A stretch of 32,093 bases of DNA from a virus: positions 1 through 32,093 of IMG/VR virus record IMGVR_UViG_3300042894_001988, one strand, 5' to 3'. Below, piece after piece: positions 14,324 through 23,322 of this stretch; position 1 is the first letter of the stretch, and every line of letters begins with the position of its first letter. Position numbers and translations under genes: made by a program. Under the pieces are notes generated by a model, which did no database searches, was not told the origin of the DNA, and saw only the letters and a program-made list of their open reading frames with translations.

Positions 14324-14454
14324 ACTCTTTTTATTTTGTTAAGACCTTGCTTCCAAGTTCTTGCTATTTCGTATTTTCCTTTTGCTATTTCTACTATTTC
14401 TGAAACACCATAATGTTCTGTAATACTAAGTAGTTCAATAATTCCTATTATCAT
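14293..14454 (-). CDS. Possible small basic protein upstream of the tape measure gene
   Basis: A 53-residue frame from the ATG at 14454 (MIIGIIELLSITEHYGVSEI) to a TAG at 14293 that overlaps the tape measure start by 31 bases. An N-terminal hydrophobic helix is followed by a basic C-terminus (KQGLNKIKRVWQIRKLKSR). The space between the neighbouring genes (14324-14474) is otherwise empty, which supports it. It might be a short partner of the tape measure; spurious translation cannot be excluded. Confidence 0.4.
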   Translation of the reverse strand: MIIGIIELLSITEHYGVSEIVEIAKGKYEIARTWKQGLNKIKRVWQIRKLKSR

Positions 14455-14474
14455 AATTTAACATTTAATTTTTA

Positions 14475-14996
14475 TTATCTACTTAACGAATCCGGTATAA
14501 TTGGACCTAATAATTGTAATGTACATTCACCTGTCTTTAATGAATAATCATTTATTGCTCTTAGATGATAATAATTACCTCTAAAATTTACAATATCATT
14601 TAATTCCATTGTAAAATAATCTGCTAATGGAATAATTGCACTACAATTTAATAATCTTGTCTTAGGGTTGTAAAGTAAATTTACATAGGTTTGCCAATAT
14701 TCTGAATATAAAGTTTCTGTTGGTACTTCACCATATACCGCCGATTCATTATTGAATAGTAATGTTCTACTATCTGTGGTAGGGAAACTGCCACTTACTA
14801 CATTGTAGTTATCAAAATAAGGAAATGCGGTTTGTTCAAAAGTTACACCACCTACTGCTAATGAGCCACTTTCAATATAATAACGTTCACAATCTACTAA
14901 TCCATTGTAAAAAAATAAACGCGGTAATACTCTTGCAGGAGCATATTCTTGATTGTTTATGTAAGTTGGTATGTATATTGGTATAATTTGACTCAT
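14475..14996 (-). CDS. Tail/baseplate protein, possibly the detached C-terminal part of the upstream gene
   Basis: 173 residues. The N-terminus (NNQEYAPARVLPRLFFYNGL, residues 14-33) and the end (RGNYYHLRAINDYSLKTGEC then TLQLLGP) look like the C-terminal third of the long baseplate proteins found in related Bacteroidota phages, as I remember them. It starts 11 bases after the stop of the 666-residue gene, in another frame. It could be a genuine separate subunit. Predicted mainly beta. It probably takes part in the tail tip together with its upstream neighbour. Confidence 0.6.
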   Translation of the reverse strand: MSQIIPIYIPTYINNQEYAPARVLPRLFFYNGLVDCERYYIESGSLAVGGVTFEQTAFPYFDNYNVVSGSFPTTDSRTLLFNNESAVYGEVPTETLYSEYWQTYVNLLYNPKTRLLNCSAIIPLADYFTMELNDIVNFRGNYYHLRAINDYSLKTGECTLQLLGPIIPDSLSR

Positions 14997-15007
14997 AAGT
15001 TATTTTT

Positions 15008-17008
15008 TTATCTACCACATCTTGCTGATGAAGTTGATATTACTCCTGTTGATGAATTGATTGCGTAAATTAATAATCCATTACTAAAGAATGTATATCC
15101 TGTTATTGGTGTAATTGCGTATTGGTCATAATATGCAACTTGACCAGATGTTAATAAACCATTAGCAGTATATACTTCAAAGTCAAATGGTGAACTACAT
15201 GCAGATAATGCACCAGCACTTGTAAAATACCATGTTCCTGCACTATATTGTGTAACGGGCGGATTGATACCACCTACACTGCCACTCAACCCTGTTCCTG
15301 CTATTCTAAGTAATGGTTCTGATGCAAATGTTGTTTTAACTTCTAATTTACCTTGTGAATAAAAATTAGTAGTATCTGTATAATATTGTTTACCATATTC
15401 TCTATTTGCACCTTTTGCAAATTGTTGAGCAATATAATCCTGGTCTAACGTATCACCAAAGTTTAATTCATTTACTGCTAAGTTATTTGCTGGAATTACT
15501 TCTATCTTTTCATCTAAGTTAATGTATTTATTAAAATCTTTTACTTCACCTCTATGATACCAATTATTAAATGTTTCAACTATAAATTGATTTGGTTTAG
15601 TTTTATCAGGATAAATTACTAAATTAAACTTCTTTTGTAAACCTATTATAAAATCAATCAGTTTAATACCACTTGTTCCAAAAGGCATATTAGAAGGTAT
15701 ATCCATCACTCTACCATCTGCTGCCGAATTAACTTGTGTTATTTCTAAAAATGATTTAGTTGTTGAATCAGGGTCTAATGTAACCACAGGTAAACTACCT
15801 GTTGCAAAATTAGGCGCTTGGCGGATTTGAAAATAATAATTACCATCCGGTACACTATTTAAATTAAATTCAGTTGCTAACTGATATGTTGTATTAATAC
15901 TACCTTGCCTACTTTGTTGCAATTCATTAAAGAAAATTATATAAGATTGAAGTGCTTGAGTTGAATAAGGTGTTGAACTACCTGTTTCTAACATTCTTAT
16001 TTGCCATGTAGAAAATCCGTTTAATGTACCAGGCATATTATTTACAGAACAACTTACATTAATATTAATATTTAATGCTCCTTTTAGATTGGTTCTTTTC
16101 TCAACTCTATATGCACCATTCTGATAAAAGTTTTGTGGGTCAGAAAATTCATTATACCAAGGTAAAGTTACCCAACTGCCCGATGGCAAGTTTACATCTG
16201 TCATTCCACTTCCACTAATTGCACCTATTTTTATCTTACCATAAGTTTCTAAATCAACACCACTATATTCAGGATATTTTAATGAATTATTACAAATCAT
16301 ATATACATCATCTAAAAATGGTTGGTTCATAAATGAAGATGTATATGTATATCCCGCTTGTTCAAAGATTGCATCCCATACTGCTTTTACTCTAATTGCA
16401 GGTTTGAAGTTTTGAACAGTTAGTGAACCCTCTACATCATTCATTCCAAATGTTTGAAAATCACCTGGAACGAATTGATATCCACTACCATAATCTGCTA
16501 AGGGATAAACGATATCACCATCAAATAAATTACCACTCCAACTTGCTGTAATATTATCTAAGGATGAAGTATGATTATATGCTGATAATGTTGTTAAATC
16601 TGTTAGGTATAATCTATTAATTTCTCTACCAAATGATGATAGAGTTCCAAAAATAGTTACCTCATATGAATCAATAAATTTATTTGCTAATACATTTACC
16701 TTATTTAATTGTAAGTATCCTTGTGAAAGATATATAGAATCAAAATCAAAGTATGCTGGAACCTTTATATTCGTTGCAAATAAGAAAGGTGAATCAATAC
16801 TGATATCGTAAACATGTTCGAAAAATGCGTTGTTTGTCTTCGTTCCAGGTAGTGTTATCTGACGAGTGAAATCTGATGGTAATGAACCTATATCAAAAAG
16901 ACCTGTTATATTATTTGATAATTTAATATCTTCATCTTCAAAAAGGTCTAATTCTTGTCCATTTGCTACTAATCGAAAAGTAAACGCTTGTGTTGATATA
17001 ACTCCCAT
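15008..17008 (-). CDS. Tail tip/baseplate protein (Tal-like)
   Basis: 666 residues, the second largest virion protein apart from tape measure and long fibre. The N-terminus (FRLVANGQELDLFEDEDIKL, then TGLFDIGSLPSDFTRQITLP) has the shape of tail-tip proteins that contact the distal tail ring. Residues about 440-560 (LIDFIIGLQKKFNLVIYPDK, YINLDEKIEVIP) continue this type. The last 100 residues (CSSPFDFEVYTANGLLTSGQ, YTFFSNGLLIYAINSSTG) form a Cys-bounded module seen in Bacteroidota surface proteins. It overlaps the preceding gene by one base (17008). Host contact or tube capping is likely. Confidence 0.7.
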   Translation of the reverse strand: MGVISTQAFTFRLVANGQELDLFEDEDIKLSNNITGLFDIGSLPSDFTRQITLPGTKTNNAFFEHVYDISIDSPFLFATNIKVPAYFDFDSIYLSQGYLQLNKVNVLANKFIDSYEVTIFGTLSSFGREINRLYLTDLTTLSAYNHTSSLDNITASWSGNLFDGDIVYPLADYGSGYQFVPGDFQTFGMNDVEGSLTVQNFKPAIRVKAVWDAIFEQAGYTYTSSFMNQPFLDDVYMICNNSLKYPEYSGVDLETYGKIKIGAISGSGMTDVNLPSGSWVTLPWYNEFSDPQNFYQNGAYRVEKRTNLKGALNININVSCSVNNMPGTLNGFSTWQIRMLETGSSTPYSTQALQSYIIFFNELQQSRQGSINTTYQLATEFNLNSVPDGNYYFQIRQAPNFATGSLPVVTLDPDSTTKSFLEITQVNSAADGRVMDIPSNMPFGTSGIKLIDFIIGLQKKFNLVIYPDKTKPNQFIVETFNNWYHRGEVKDFNKYINLDEKIEVIPANNLAVNELNFGDTLDQDYIAQQFAKGANREYGKQYYTDTTNFYSQGKLEVKTTFASEPLLRIAGTGLSGSVGGINPPVTQYSAGTWYFTSAGALSACSSPFDFEVYTANGLLTSGQVAYYDQYAITPITGYTFFSNGLLIYAINSSTGVISTSSARCGR

Positions 17009-18174
17009 TACATAATTAATTTATAAGATTGACCTAAAGTAAATTCAAATTGATATTGAATTAATTTATCTACTACTCCTGTCTTAAATTGTATATCTGA
17101 TGATGCAATACTTAAAGGTTTTACTGCATTTGTTGCTTCATTATATACCCAATATATTTCATCACTTACCATTAATTGTTTGAAAATATCATTATAATCT
17201 TCATTCACCCAATTTGTATTTACACTAAGTGTTTGCTTAGTATCTACAATATAATCTAACATAGAACTATTGTATGATTGATAACTAAATGTACTTCCTT
17301 CCCATGTTCCTAATGTTGGTTGATAAGTTCTTCTCGTTGTTGATAAACTTTCTCTATTAATCATATTAAAGTTTAAGTAATCAAATTGTCCGAAACGATT
17401 TTTCCATTTGATTCTTACATTTGGATATTTCTGTGGACAAACTATTTCATAACGAATCGTAGCACCTAATGCAGTTCCTCCGTTAAATGGTTGTATTGTA
17501 TAGTAATCTAATCCCGCTGTTGATAATGGGAAACCACTTTGTGCTGCTCCAATTGGATAATCATCTATTTGACCTGATGTTGCAGTAGATGATGATAAGA
17601 AATAAGTTGCTGTGCCTGTATTACCACTATAAACTATTCTATCTGCTACCGTTCCACCTAGTGTTCCAACTGCTACACCACTTACACCTACATTATCTAA
17701 AAATGCACTTTGTGTTACAGGTCCATCAGTAAGTAAAGGATAGTATGTGGATAATGTGTTAAGTTGTTGTCCTATCGTTTCAGGAAATAAACCATAACCA
17801 TCTAATGCTTTAAATAATTCACTCTTTACATGTGAACCAGTTATAAATGTTGAGCCAGTTAAATATTGTGGATAAAAATCTACTGCAAAGTAAACTACGT
17901 TAGAAGAATTTTGAATTAGTAAATCTGTAAGTGTAGAGTTTATAATTCTATTTAAATCAAAGATACCAACGTTTGAAGTATTTGGAAACTTTGAAATTGT
18001 ATAATCTGATAAAGAGCCTGAATCTAAAACTGAACCTGTCCAATAATATAATTCACCAACATATTGAAATGATGATGAAGTTAAATTAACTAAATTGCTT
18101 TCTGCAACCGTAAATATAATTGGTGATTGTGCTAGAGATGCTGTTGCTGGTGTTTGTGTTATCGATAAAGCCAT
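17008..18174 (-). CDS. Tail protein, probable distal tail/baseplate component
   Basis: 388 residues, Ser/Thr/Tyr-rich with no signal peptide. The C-terminal half holds conserved-looking segments (YEIVCPQKYPNVRIKWKNRF, GQFDYLNFNMINRES, YQFEFTLGQSYKLIM) of a kind seen next to tail-tip proteins in Bacteroidota phages. It directly precedes the Tal-like gene with a one-base overlap, consistent with a distal-tail role. The exact subunit identity cannot be fixed from sequence. Confidence 0.6.
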   Translation of the reverse strand: MALSITQTPATASLAQSPIIFTVAESNLVNLTSSSFQYVGELYYWTGSVLDSGSLSDYTISKFPNTSNVGIFDLNRIINSTLTDLLIQNSSNVVYFAVDFYPQYLTGSTFITGSHVKSELFKALDGYGLFPETIGQQLNTLSTYYPLLTDGPVTQSAFLDNVGVSGVAVGTLGGTVADRIVYSGNTGTATYFLSSSTATSGQIDDYPIGAAQSGFPLSTAGLDYYTIQPFNGGTALGATIRYEIVCPQKYPNVRIKWKNRFGQFDYLNFNMINRESLSTTRRTYQPTLGTWEGSTFSYQSYNSSMLDYIVDTKQTLSVNTNWVNEDYNDIFKQLMVSDEIYWVYNEATNAVKPLSIASSDIQFKTGVVDKLIQYQFEFTLGQSYKLIM

Positions 18175-18223
18175 CTAATAATCTTTTCTTTTATAACCAA
18201 CAAACTAAAAAAAGTAATTGATA

Positions 18224-18655
18224 CTAATATTCAGATTCCATTTTATTTAACTCATCTTCTATACCTGCTAATATAGTATCACCTAATAAATCATATATAT
18301 CGTTTAATGCTCTTTGAACTTGTGGTTCGTTTAATGCAGTTTCAACAAAGTTTATTCTACCAGGTACATTTTTTGTTTTACCACTTCTGACAGTAGAACT
18401 AACGGTTGGGTCATTCCACCACATACCATACTCTGCTCCATCAGGTGCGTAATCAATAGTAAATGTAATAGTTTTTAAGGGAATAGATTTAGTACCCCCT
18501 CTACCTACATCTAACATTGTATTAAGGTTATTAGCTCTTAACAATGCTCTTTGTAGAGTCCCTGTTTTCTTAGGAGCATTCGCTGCAACTCTTTTAGATA
18601 TTATATTAGCTAATGAGTTTGCTTTTTGGATTACATCATTTATTGATTTAGCCAT
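18224..18655 (-). CDS. HK97 gp10-like tail completion/neck protein
   Basis: 143 residues. The start (INDVIQKANSLANIISKRVA then ANAPKKTGTLQRAL) contains the APKKTGTLxxAL pattern typical of gp10-like proteins that join head and tail. ITFTIDYAPDGAEYGMWWND and the FVETAL helix (residues about 60-115) fit the rest of the family. Length is normal. It lies between the long fibre and the tail genes, consistent with a connector. Confidence 0.75.
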   Translation of the reverse strand: MAKSINDVIQKANSLANIISKRVAANAPKKTGTLQRALLRANNLNTMLDVGRGGTKSIPLKTITFTIDYAPDGAEYGMWWNDPTVSSTVRSGKTKNVPGRINFVETALNEPQVQRALNDIYDLLGDTILAGIEDELNKMESEY

Positions 18656-18656
18656 A

Positions 18657-21383
18657 TTACGATGGGTTTATAATCATAAATGCTACTACATCTGTGTCAC
18701 CATTATGGTTTGCTGTTATTGTAAATGTTCCACTACCTTTTGAACTAACAACTACCGGTCCTGCGTTAGGATGATTGTTAGTTTGTTTGGTTAACATTAT
18801 AATAGAGTTTGCAGTTACTAATGAATTTGATACCGTTACTGTTCCTGGATTTGCACCATCTAAAGTTGCTAATCCTGTTTGTTGGTTAGAACCAGAACCT
18901 AATTTTAATTGTTGGTTTGGTACTACACTTAAACTACCAGTAACTACTGTATTTGTTCCTAATGAAAGATAATTTGGTGAAGTAATAGTACTACTTACAT
19001 CTAATGAGCCTGTAATTTTAACACTACCTGTTGCTATCATAGCAGTTCCACCATTTGTATTAAGTGTTAATGCTGTTGGAACACCACTACTACTTATATA
19101 CAATCCTTTATCCATATATACTTTCTGAGCAAATCCAGCAAATGCGTAATTATAAACTAATTCTAAACCGCCACCACTATTTACTAATACATCACCACCT
19201 TTAATTTCACTTCCACCAACTACTGATTGTGTAAGAGAACCGGATATTAGAGCGAAATAGTTACTTCCACCAAATGTACTTTGTCCACTACCATTAGTTT
19301 GCAATCCAAATAAGAATTGAGAACCACTTATATCATTGTATTGACCGGCTTGTAAGTTTATATTAAATGCGTATGGTTGTCCTTGATTTTGATATAATTG
19401 AAATCCATCTGTTGCAATTTGTGGTACAAAACTTGATGTTCCATAAGTTAATGTTTGAAAATATACTTTATTATTTCCTTTCAATTGTAATGTACTTGCT
19501 GTAATTGCAGTACCAACTGATATATCACCACTTGCAGTTATATTTCCACTACTATCAATTGATAAACTTGAACCAGTTACTACTAAAGAGCCTGTTACTA
19601 CGATATTACCATTGAAAGTTGAGCTACCCGTTACTGCTAAAGAGCCTGTTACTACGATATTACCATTGAAAGTTGAGCTACCCGTTACTGATAAACTACC
19701 CGATACATTTACTACTGATGCACTATCTACGGATAATGCTGTTTTTCTATTTGAAGTTGATGTTCCAGTTCCTACTGCGAATATTGTTTTACCACTATCT
19801 GCTAATAAATTAGTTATATCATTGTATCTACCAAAGAATGCACCACCTTGATTAGTTGTATTTGCTACTGATTGTGCTCCACTAACAATTAAGTTATAAC
19901 CATATACTATTTCATTTCTTAATCCTGCTGAATCAGTTCCTACTGCATCTGCCTGAATTGTAATTGCTGAGCCACCTAATAAGTTTGCTACAATTGGTCT
20001 ACTTACGTTTGTTGAAGGAGAACCACCTGCATTGATTACAATATTTTGTCCATTAGTTAAGTTAGCCGCTAATGTTAATGAGTTATTACTACCTGTATGG
20101 AAGTAATTATTATTAACTGTTGTTCCACCAATTATAGCATTAGTAGTTGTTAGTATTGATGAACTTGTATGGTTTAATGATAATCCACCACCACCGATAA
20201 TATTACTATTAAAGGTTGCAGCTACTGTTCCTGATGTTAAACCATTTTGAGTAGATGTAATAAGACCATTACTCATATTATTTTGCATTTGCATTGTGCC
20301 ACTCTGATGGTTCAATGTAATAGTAGATGAGAAATTATTATTAACAAAGAATGGTACTGCTATTGAAGAAGTAATAAAGTTCATTGATAATTGTCCAGTA
20401 CCTATATTGGCCTGAACTGTTGGATTAAACAAAGATTGTGTATGTAATAGTGGTATAGTAACAAAATAGTTATTATTACCACCTACATATCCTCTATCAA
20501 ATGCTCTCGCTCCAGCTAATGTTTTAGCAGGATTGTGAAGTATATTACCACTTCCTGATATGATAACTGAGCCTGTTTGTGTTGAACCCAATGGAGTTCC
20601 ACCAAATATTAAGTTTGATTGAGATGTTGCGTTTGATGCAGTTATGTTATATTGAACTGCTCCACTTACAAATCCTGCAGAAAATAATTTAATTACACTA
20701 CTTGTAATATTACTTACAATTGCACCTTCAATAGTTTGATTTCCTGTGAATGTGTTACTGCCTGTTGTTGCAAATGTTGTGTTTAATAAATCTTGAGATG
20801 AAGTATAACTATTAAATGAAGATGTTGTTACAAATGCTCCACTTGCTATTTCTAAACTATCTATTCTACTATCGAATGAAGAACTATCGTTTTTGTATTG
20901 AGAGCCAGAGAATGTTTGTAATAATCCTATTGAAGAACTATTACTTGCTATATTAACACTTTGCGTTGTATCAGTAAAGTATAAAGATTGAGATAATGCA
21001 GTAGTAGCATTAGATGCAGTTAAAGCGTTAGCATTAATCTGAAATGATTGAGTTATAAGAACTTGATTAGAATATGCTGCATATGTTTCTAAATTACCTA
21101 CTGATGTACTAATACTTGCTGTGAATGTATTCGTTGATTGTGTATATGCGTTAAAAGATGAAGTAGTTACTAAACTTCCTGTATCTATTGTACTACCTGT
21201 TAAGTTAGTTGCATATACATTACCACTAACATATAAATTCTTATTAGTTGAAACTGATACCCCAATACCATTTCCTAAACCATCTTGTAATTCAGTTGGT
21301 GTAGAACTTGCAACATTATCACTCCCTAAATGAATTAGAGAAATATAACTTTGCGATATGAATAAATTACTTAAACTTCCCAT
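18657..21383 (-). CDS. Long tail fibre/structural protein
   Basis: 908 residues, Ser/Thr/Gly/Asn-rich, predicted beta-rich with short helical shaft segments. It carries repeated VTGS units, including an exact 18-residue duplication (see 19583-19690), and the segment LSQSLYFTDTTQSVNI, which recurs in the other fibre gene. The C-terminus (SKGSGTFTITANHNGDTDVV then AFMIINPS) is a compact tip. It starts MGSLSNLFISQSYISLIHLG, which would attach it to the virion. Probably a receptor-binding fibre or a tail-associated spike. One base separates it from the gp10-like gene. Confidence 0.7.
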   Translation of the reverse strand: MGSLSNLFISQSYISLIHLGSDNVASSTPTELQDGLGNGIGVSVSTNKNLYVSGNVYATNLTGSTIDTGSLVTTSSFNAYTQSTNTFTASISTSVGNLETYAAYSNQVLITQSFQINANALTASNATTALSQSLYFTDTTQSVNIASNSSSIGLLQTFSGSQYKNDSSSFDSRIDSLEIASGAFVTTSSFNSYTSSQDLLNTTFATTGSNTFTGNQTIEGAIVSNITSSVIKLFSAGFVSGAVQYNITASNATSQSNLIFGGTPLGSTQTGSVIISGSGNILHNPAKTLAGARAFDRGYVGGNNNYFVTIPLLHTQSLFNPTVQANIGTGQLSMNFITSSIAVPFFVNNNFSSTITLNHQSGTMQMQNNMSNGLITSTQNGLTSGTVAATFNSNIIGGGGLSLNHTSSSILTTTNAIIGGTTVNNNYFHTGSNNSLTLAANLTNGQNIVINAGGSPSTNVSRPIVANLLGGSAITIQADAVGTDSAGLRNEIVYGYNLIVSGAQSVANTTNQGGAFFGRYNDITNLLADSGKTIFAVGTGTSTSNRKTALSVDSASVVNVSGSLSVTGSSTFNGNIVVTGSLAVTGSSTFNGNIVVTGSLVVTGSSLSIDSSGNITASGDISVGTAITASTLQLKGNNKVYFQTLTYGTSSFVPQIATDGFQLYQNQGQPYAFNINLQAGQYNDISGSQFLFGLQTNGSGQSTFGGSNYFALISGSLTQSVVGGSEIKGGDVLVNSGGGLELVYNYAFAGFAQKVYMDKGLYISSSGVPTALTLNTNGGTAMIATGSVKITGSLDVSSTITSPNYLSLGTNTVVTGSLSVVPNQQLKLGSGSNQQTGLATLDGANPGTVTVSNSLVTANSIIMLTKQTNNHPNAGPVVVSSKGSGTFTITANHNGDTDVVAFMIINPS
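19583..19690 (-). repeat. Two exact 54-bp tandem repeats in the fibre gene
   Basis: Copies at 19583-19636 and 19637-19690 encode two 18-residue VTGSSTFNGNIVVTGSLA units and a partial third follows. The near-identity shows a recent duplication in the fibre shaft; length variation here is likely. Confidence 0.9.
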
Positions 21384-21411
21384 TATTGTATATTTTTATA
21401 TTTTTATTTTT

Positions 21412-22275
21412 TTAATCTCCACTCCACGTTCTAAATGATACTGATGAACCCGAACTCCAATTCTCTGGCGTTGTACTCCATATTTTAGGTTGTATCCATA
21501 ATTCACAAAGTGAACACGAATCATAACTTTGGAATGGTATTGCCAACACCGGTAAATTTACATAATCCCAATTATCAAAATCATTTACTTGCTCAACTAC
21601 CGTATAACAAGTTAAAGGAACACCCGCACTACCTTTATATCCACTCACATTATTTATAGAACTTATAACACTTCCGGTTACTGCACTTCCATTCAATACT
21701 GCGTAATATTCATCACCACTTAAACACTCTCTTAATTTAAAGCCACTACCCGATGGATTAACTAAAAAAAAAAGACACCGATTTTTATCGTTGTGAGTAG
21801 TAAGGCTAAAGGTAGCCACCCATCCTGTCAGCCCATTATCAAACCTATCTACAAATGGTATACATTCAATTTCACCATCTATATCAAATCCTGCTATTCC
21901 TCTTTGAGTATAAGATGTTAAATCATTTAGAATACCTAATGTATTAGAATGAATATATACATCATCATCTACACCAAAAAATGGAATAACTTGTTTATTA
22001 GTTACATCTTCACTTTCGTTATTCTTGTTCTTTACTTTATCTGCTATTACTAATTCAATAGTATAGGTTGTTACATTTGTTCCAAAGATTGTATTAGTTA
22101 TATTAACATTACCAATTGGATACATAGGATATTCTTTCAAATCCATATGCTGTAAATCACCATAAGTAGCAACACCAATACTAGGATGGTTCTTCATTAT
22201 CGTTTTAAAATAATTTAGAACATTATAGTAGAGTGTATAATTTATTCCTGTGTTATGTATAATTTGTTGAGACAT
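21412..22275 (-). CDS. Connector/tail paralog B with C-terminal Cys-rich extension
   Basis: 287 residues. Residues 1-168 align along their whole length with the 172-residue gene just upstream (ILHN/IIHN-xGINYTLYYN, DVTNKQVIPF, NTLGILNDLT, LTTHNDKNRCLF). Beyond that it gains about 117 residues (FKLRECLSGDEYYAVLNGSA ... YDSCSLCELWIQPKIW) with three or four Cys, probably a surface domain. A run of ten T on the coding strand (21764-21773) sits exactly at the junction; a -1 slip there reaches a stop after F-S, giving 172 residues. Likely a head-tail connector or tail terminator; the family role is inferred from position after the portal and adaptor. Confidence 0.65.
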   Translation of the reverse strand: MSQQIIHNTGINYTLYYNVLNYFKTIMKNHPSIGVATYGDLQHMDLKEYPMYPIGNVNITNTIFGTNVTTYTIELVIADKVKNKNNESEDVTNKQVIPFFGVDDDVYIHSNTLGILNDLTSYTQRGIAGFDIDGEIECIPFVDRFDNGLTGWVATFSLTTHNDKNRCLFFLVNPSGSGFKLRECLSGDEYYAVLNGSAVTGSVISSINNVSGYKGSAGVPLTCYTVVEQVNDFDNWDYVNLPVLAIPFQSYDSCSLCELWIQPKIWSTTPENWSSGSSVSFRTWSGD

Positions 22276-22277
22276 AA

Positions 22278-22796
22278 TTAATATAATTCAAATAGACAAC
22301 GATTTTTATCATTGTGTGTTGTTAATGTAAATGTTGATACCCAACCTGCTAATCCATTATTAAATTCATCTGCAAAAGGTTGACAAGTTATATTATCGTT
22401 TATTTCAAATCCTACAATACTTCTTTGTGTATAAGCTGTTAAATCATTTAAGATTCCCAAAGTATTACTCTGAATATCTACAACATCATTAACTCCGTAG
22501 AAAGGTATAACTTGTTTATTAGTTACATCTTCACTTTCGTTATTTTTATTTTTACCTTTATCTGCTACTATTAACTGAACATTAAATCTACTTTCGTTTT
22601 CACTAAATGTAGTTGATAATATACTAACATTTCCCAATGGGTATTTAGGATATTGATTATCATCTAATACATCAATATTACCATAAGATACTTGTAGTAT
22701 AGAAGGATGTTCATCCATTATAGTCTTAAACCAATTTATTAGATTGTAATATAATGTATAATTAATTCCCGCATTATGTAGGATAGCCGTACTCAT
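22278..22796 (-). CDS. Connector/tail paralog A
   Basis: 172 residues, a tandem paralog of the next gene: GINYTLYYN, NKNNESEDVTNKQVIPF, NTLGILNDLT and LTTHNDKNRCLF are shared, and a 38-base stretch of DNA in the middle (from ATAACTTGTTTATTAG on the plus strand) is identical. It ends ELY where the partner continues. It is positioned two bases before that gene and six bases after the adaptor, suggesting a role at the head-tail interface. No catalytic motif. Confidence 0.65.
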   Translation of the reverse strand: MSTAILHNAGINYTLYYNLINWFKTIMDEHPSILQVSYGNIDVLDDNQYPKYPLGNVSILSTTFSENESRFNVQLIVADKGKNKNNESEDVTNKQVIPFYGVNDVVDIQSNTLGILNDLTAYTQRSIVGFEINDNITCQPFADEFNNGLAGWVSTFTLTTHNDKNRCLFELY

Positions 22797-22801
22797 ATTA
22801 A

Positions 22802-23320
22802 TTATAATTGTATTCCACCAAAGTATTGATTCGTTTGGTCAGGATAGATTTGTGTTTGGTTACCAACTGATTCTAAGTATTGAGGTATCTCATTTGAATA
22901 AGATATCAAATAGTTTTGTAATCTTAATGCGTAATAATCTGCGTTGTTCAATGCCTTTGCTAATAGGTAATCTATCTCACTCTTAGAAGGTGCTATACCT
23001 TGCTCACTTTGTTGTTTAACACTACCATTAGATTTAAACTGAATTGAACTAAATGGAATATATTCTACACAACCATACCAAATTAATGCGTTCTTAATAT
23101 AATCATCTAAAAGGTCTTGATAATATACTGATAAACTACTAACTGTATTTGCAGTGATTCTTGTTTGTAAGAAATCAAATAGGACAGTTCCTAATAAGTT
23201 CTTTAAGTATTTATCTTGTGCTGTTCTGATAAATGGTAACAAAGCATCTGCATCAATTGCTCCTTGCAATGGTGAGTTCTTTATGATATCATTTCTACTT
23301 ATGAATAATGCGTATGCCAT
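22802..23320 (-). CDS. Head-tail adaptor-like protein
   Basis: 172 residues, mostly helical. The start (FISRNDIIKNSPLQGAIDAD then ALLPFIRTAQDKYLKNLLGT) matches the N-terminus of adaptor proteins (DUF6712-like) that follow the portal in many Bacteroidota phages. A helical centre (YYQDLLDDYIKNALIWYGCV) and a polar C-terminus complete the protein. It starts 3 bases after the portal stop, which fits the connector role. Confidence 0.7.
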   Translation of the reverse strand: MAYALFISRNDIIKNSPLQGAIDADALLPFIRTAQDKYLKNLLGTVLFDFLQTRITANTVSSLSVYYQDLLDDYIKNALIWYGCVEYIPFSSIQFKSNGSVKQQSEQGIAPSKSEIDYLLAKALNNADYYALRLQNYLISYSNEIPQYLESVGNQTQIYPDQTNQYFGGIQL

Positions 23321-23322
23321 AA

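Noticed and set aside
14908-14922. A slippery-like TTTATTT plus T run in the 173-residue gene
   Set aside because: The shifted frame stops after a few codons with no paralog or motif to support a function.
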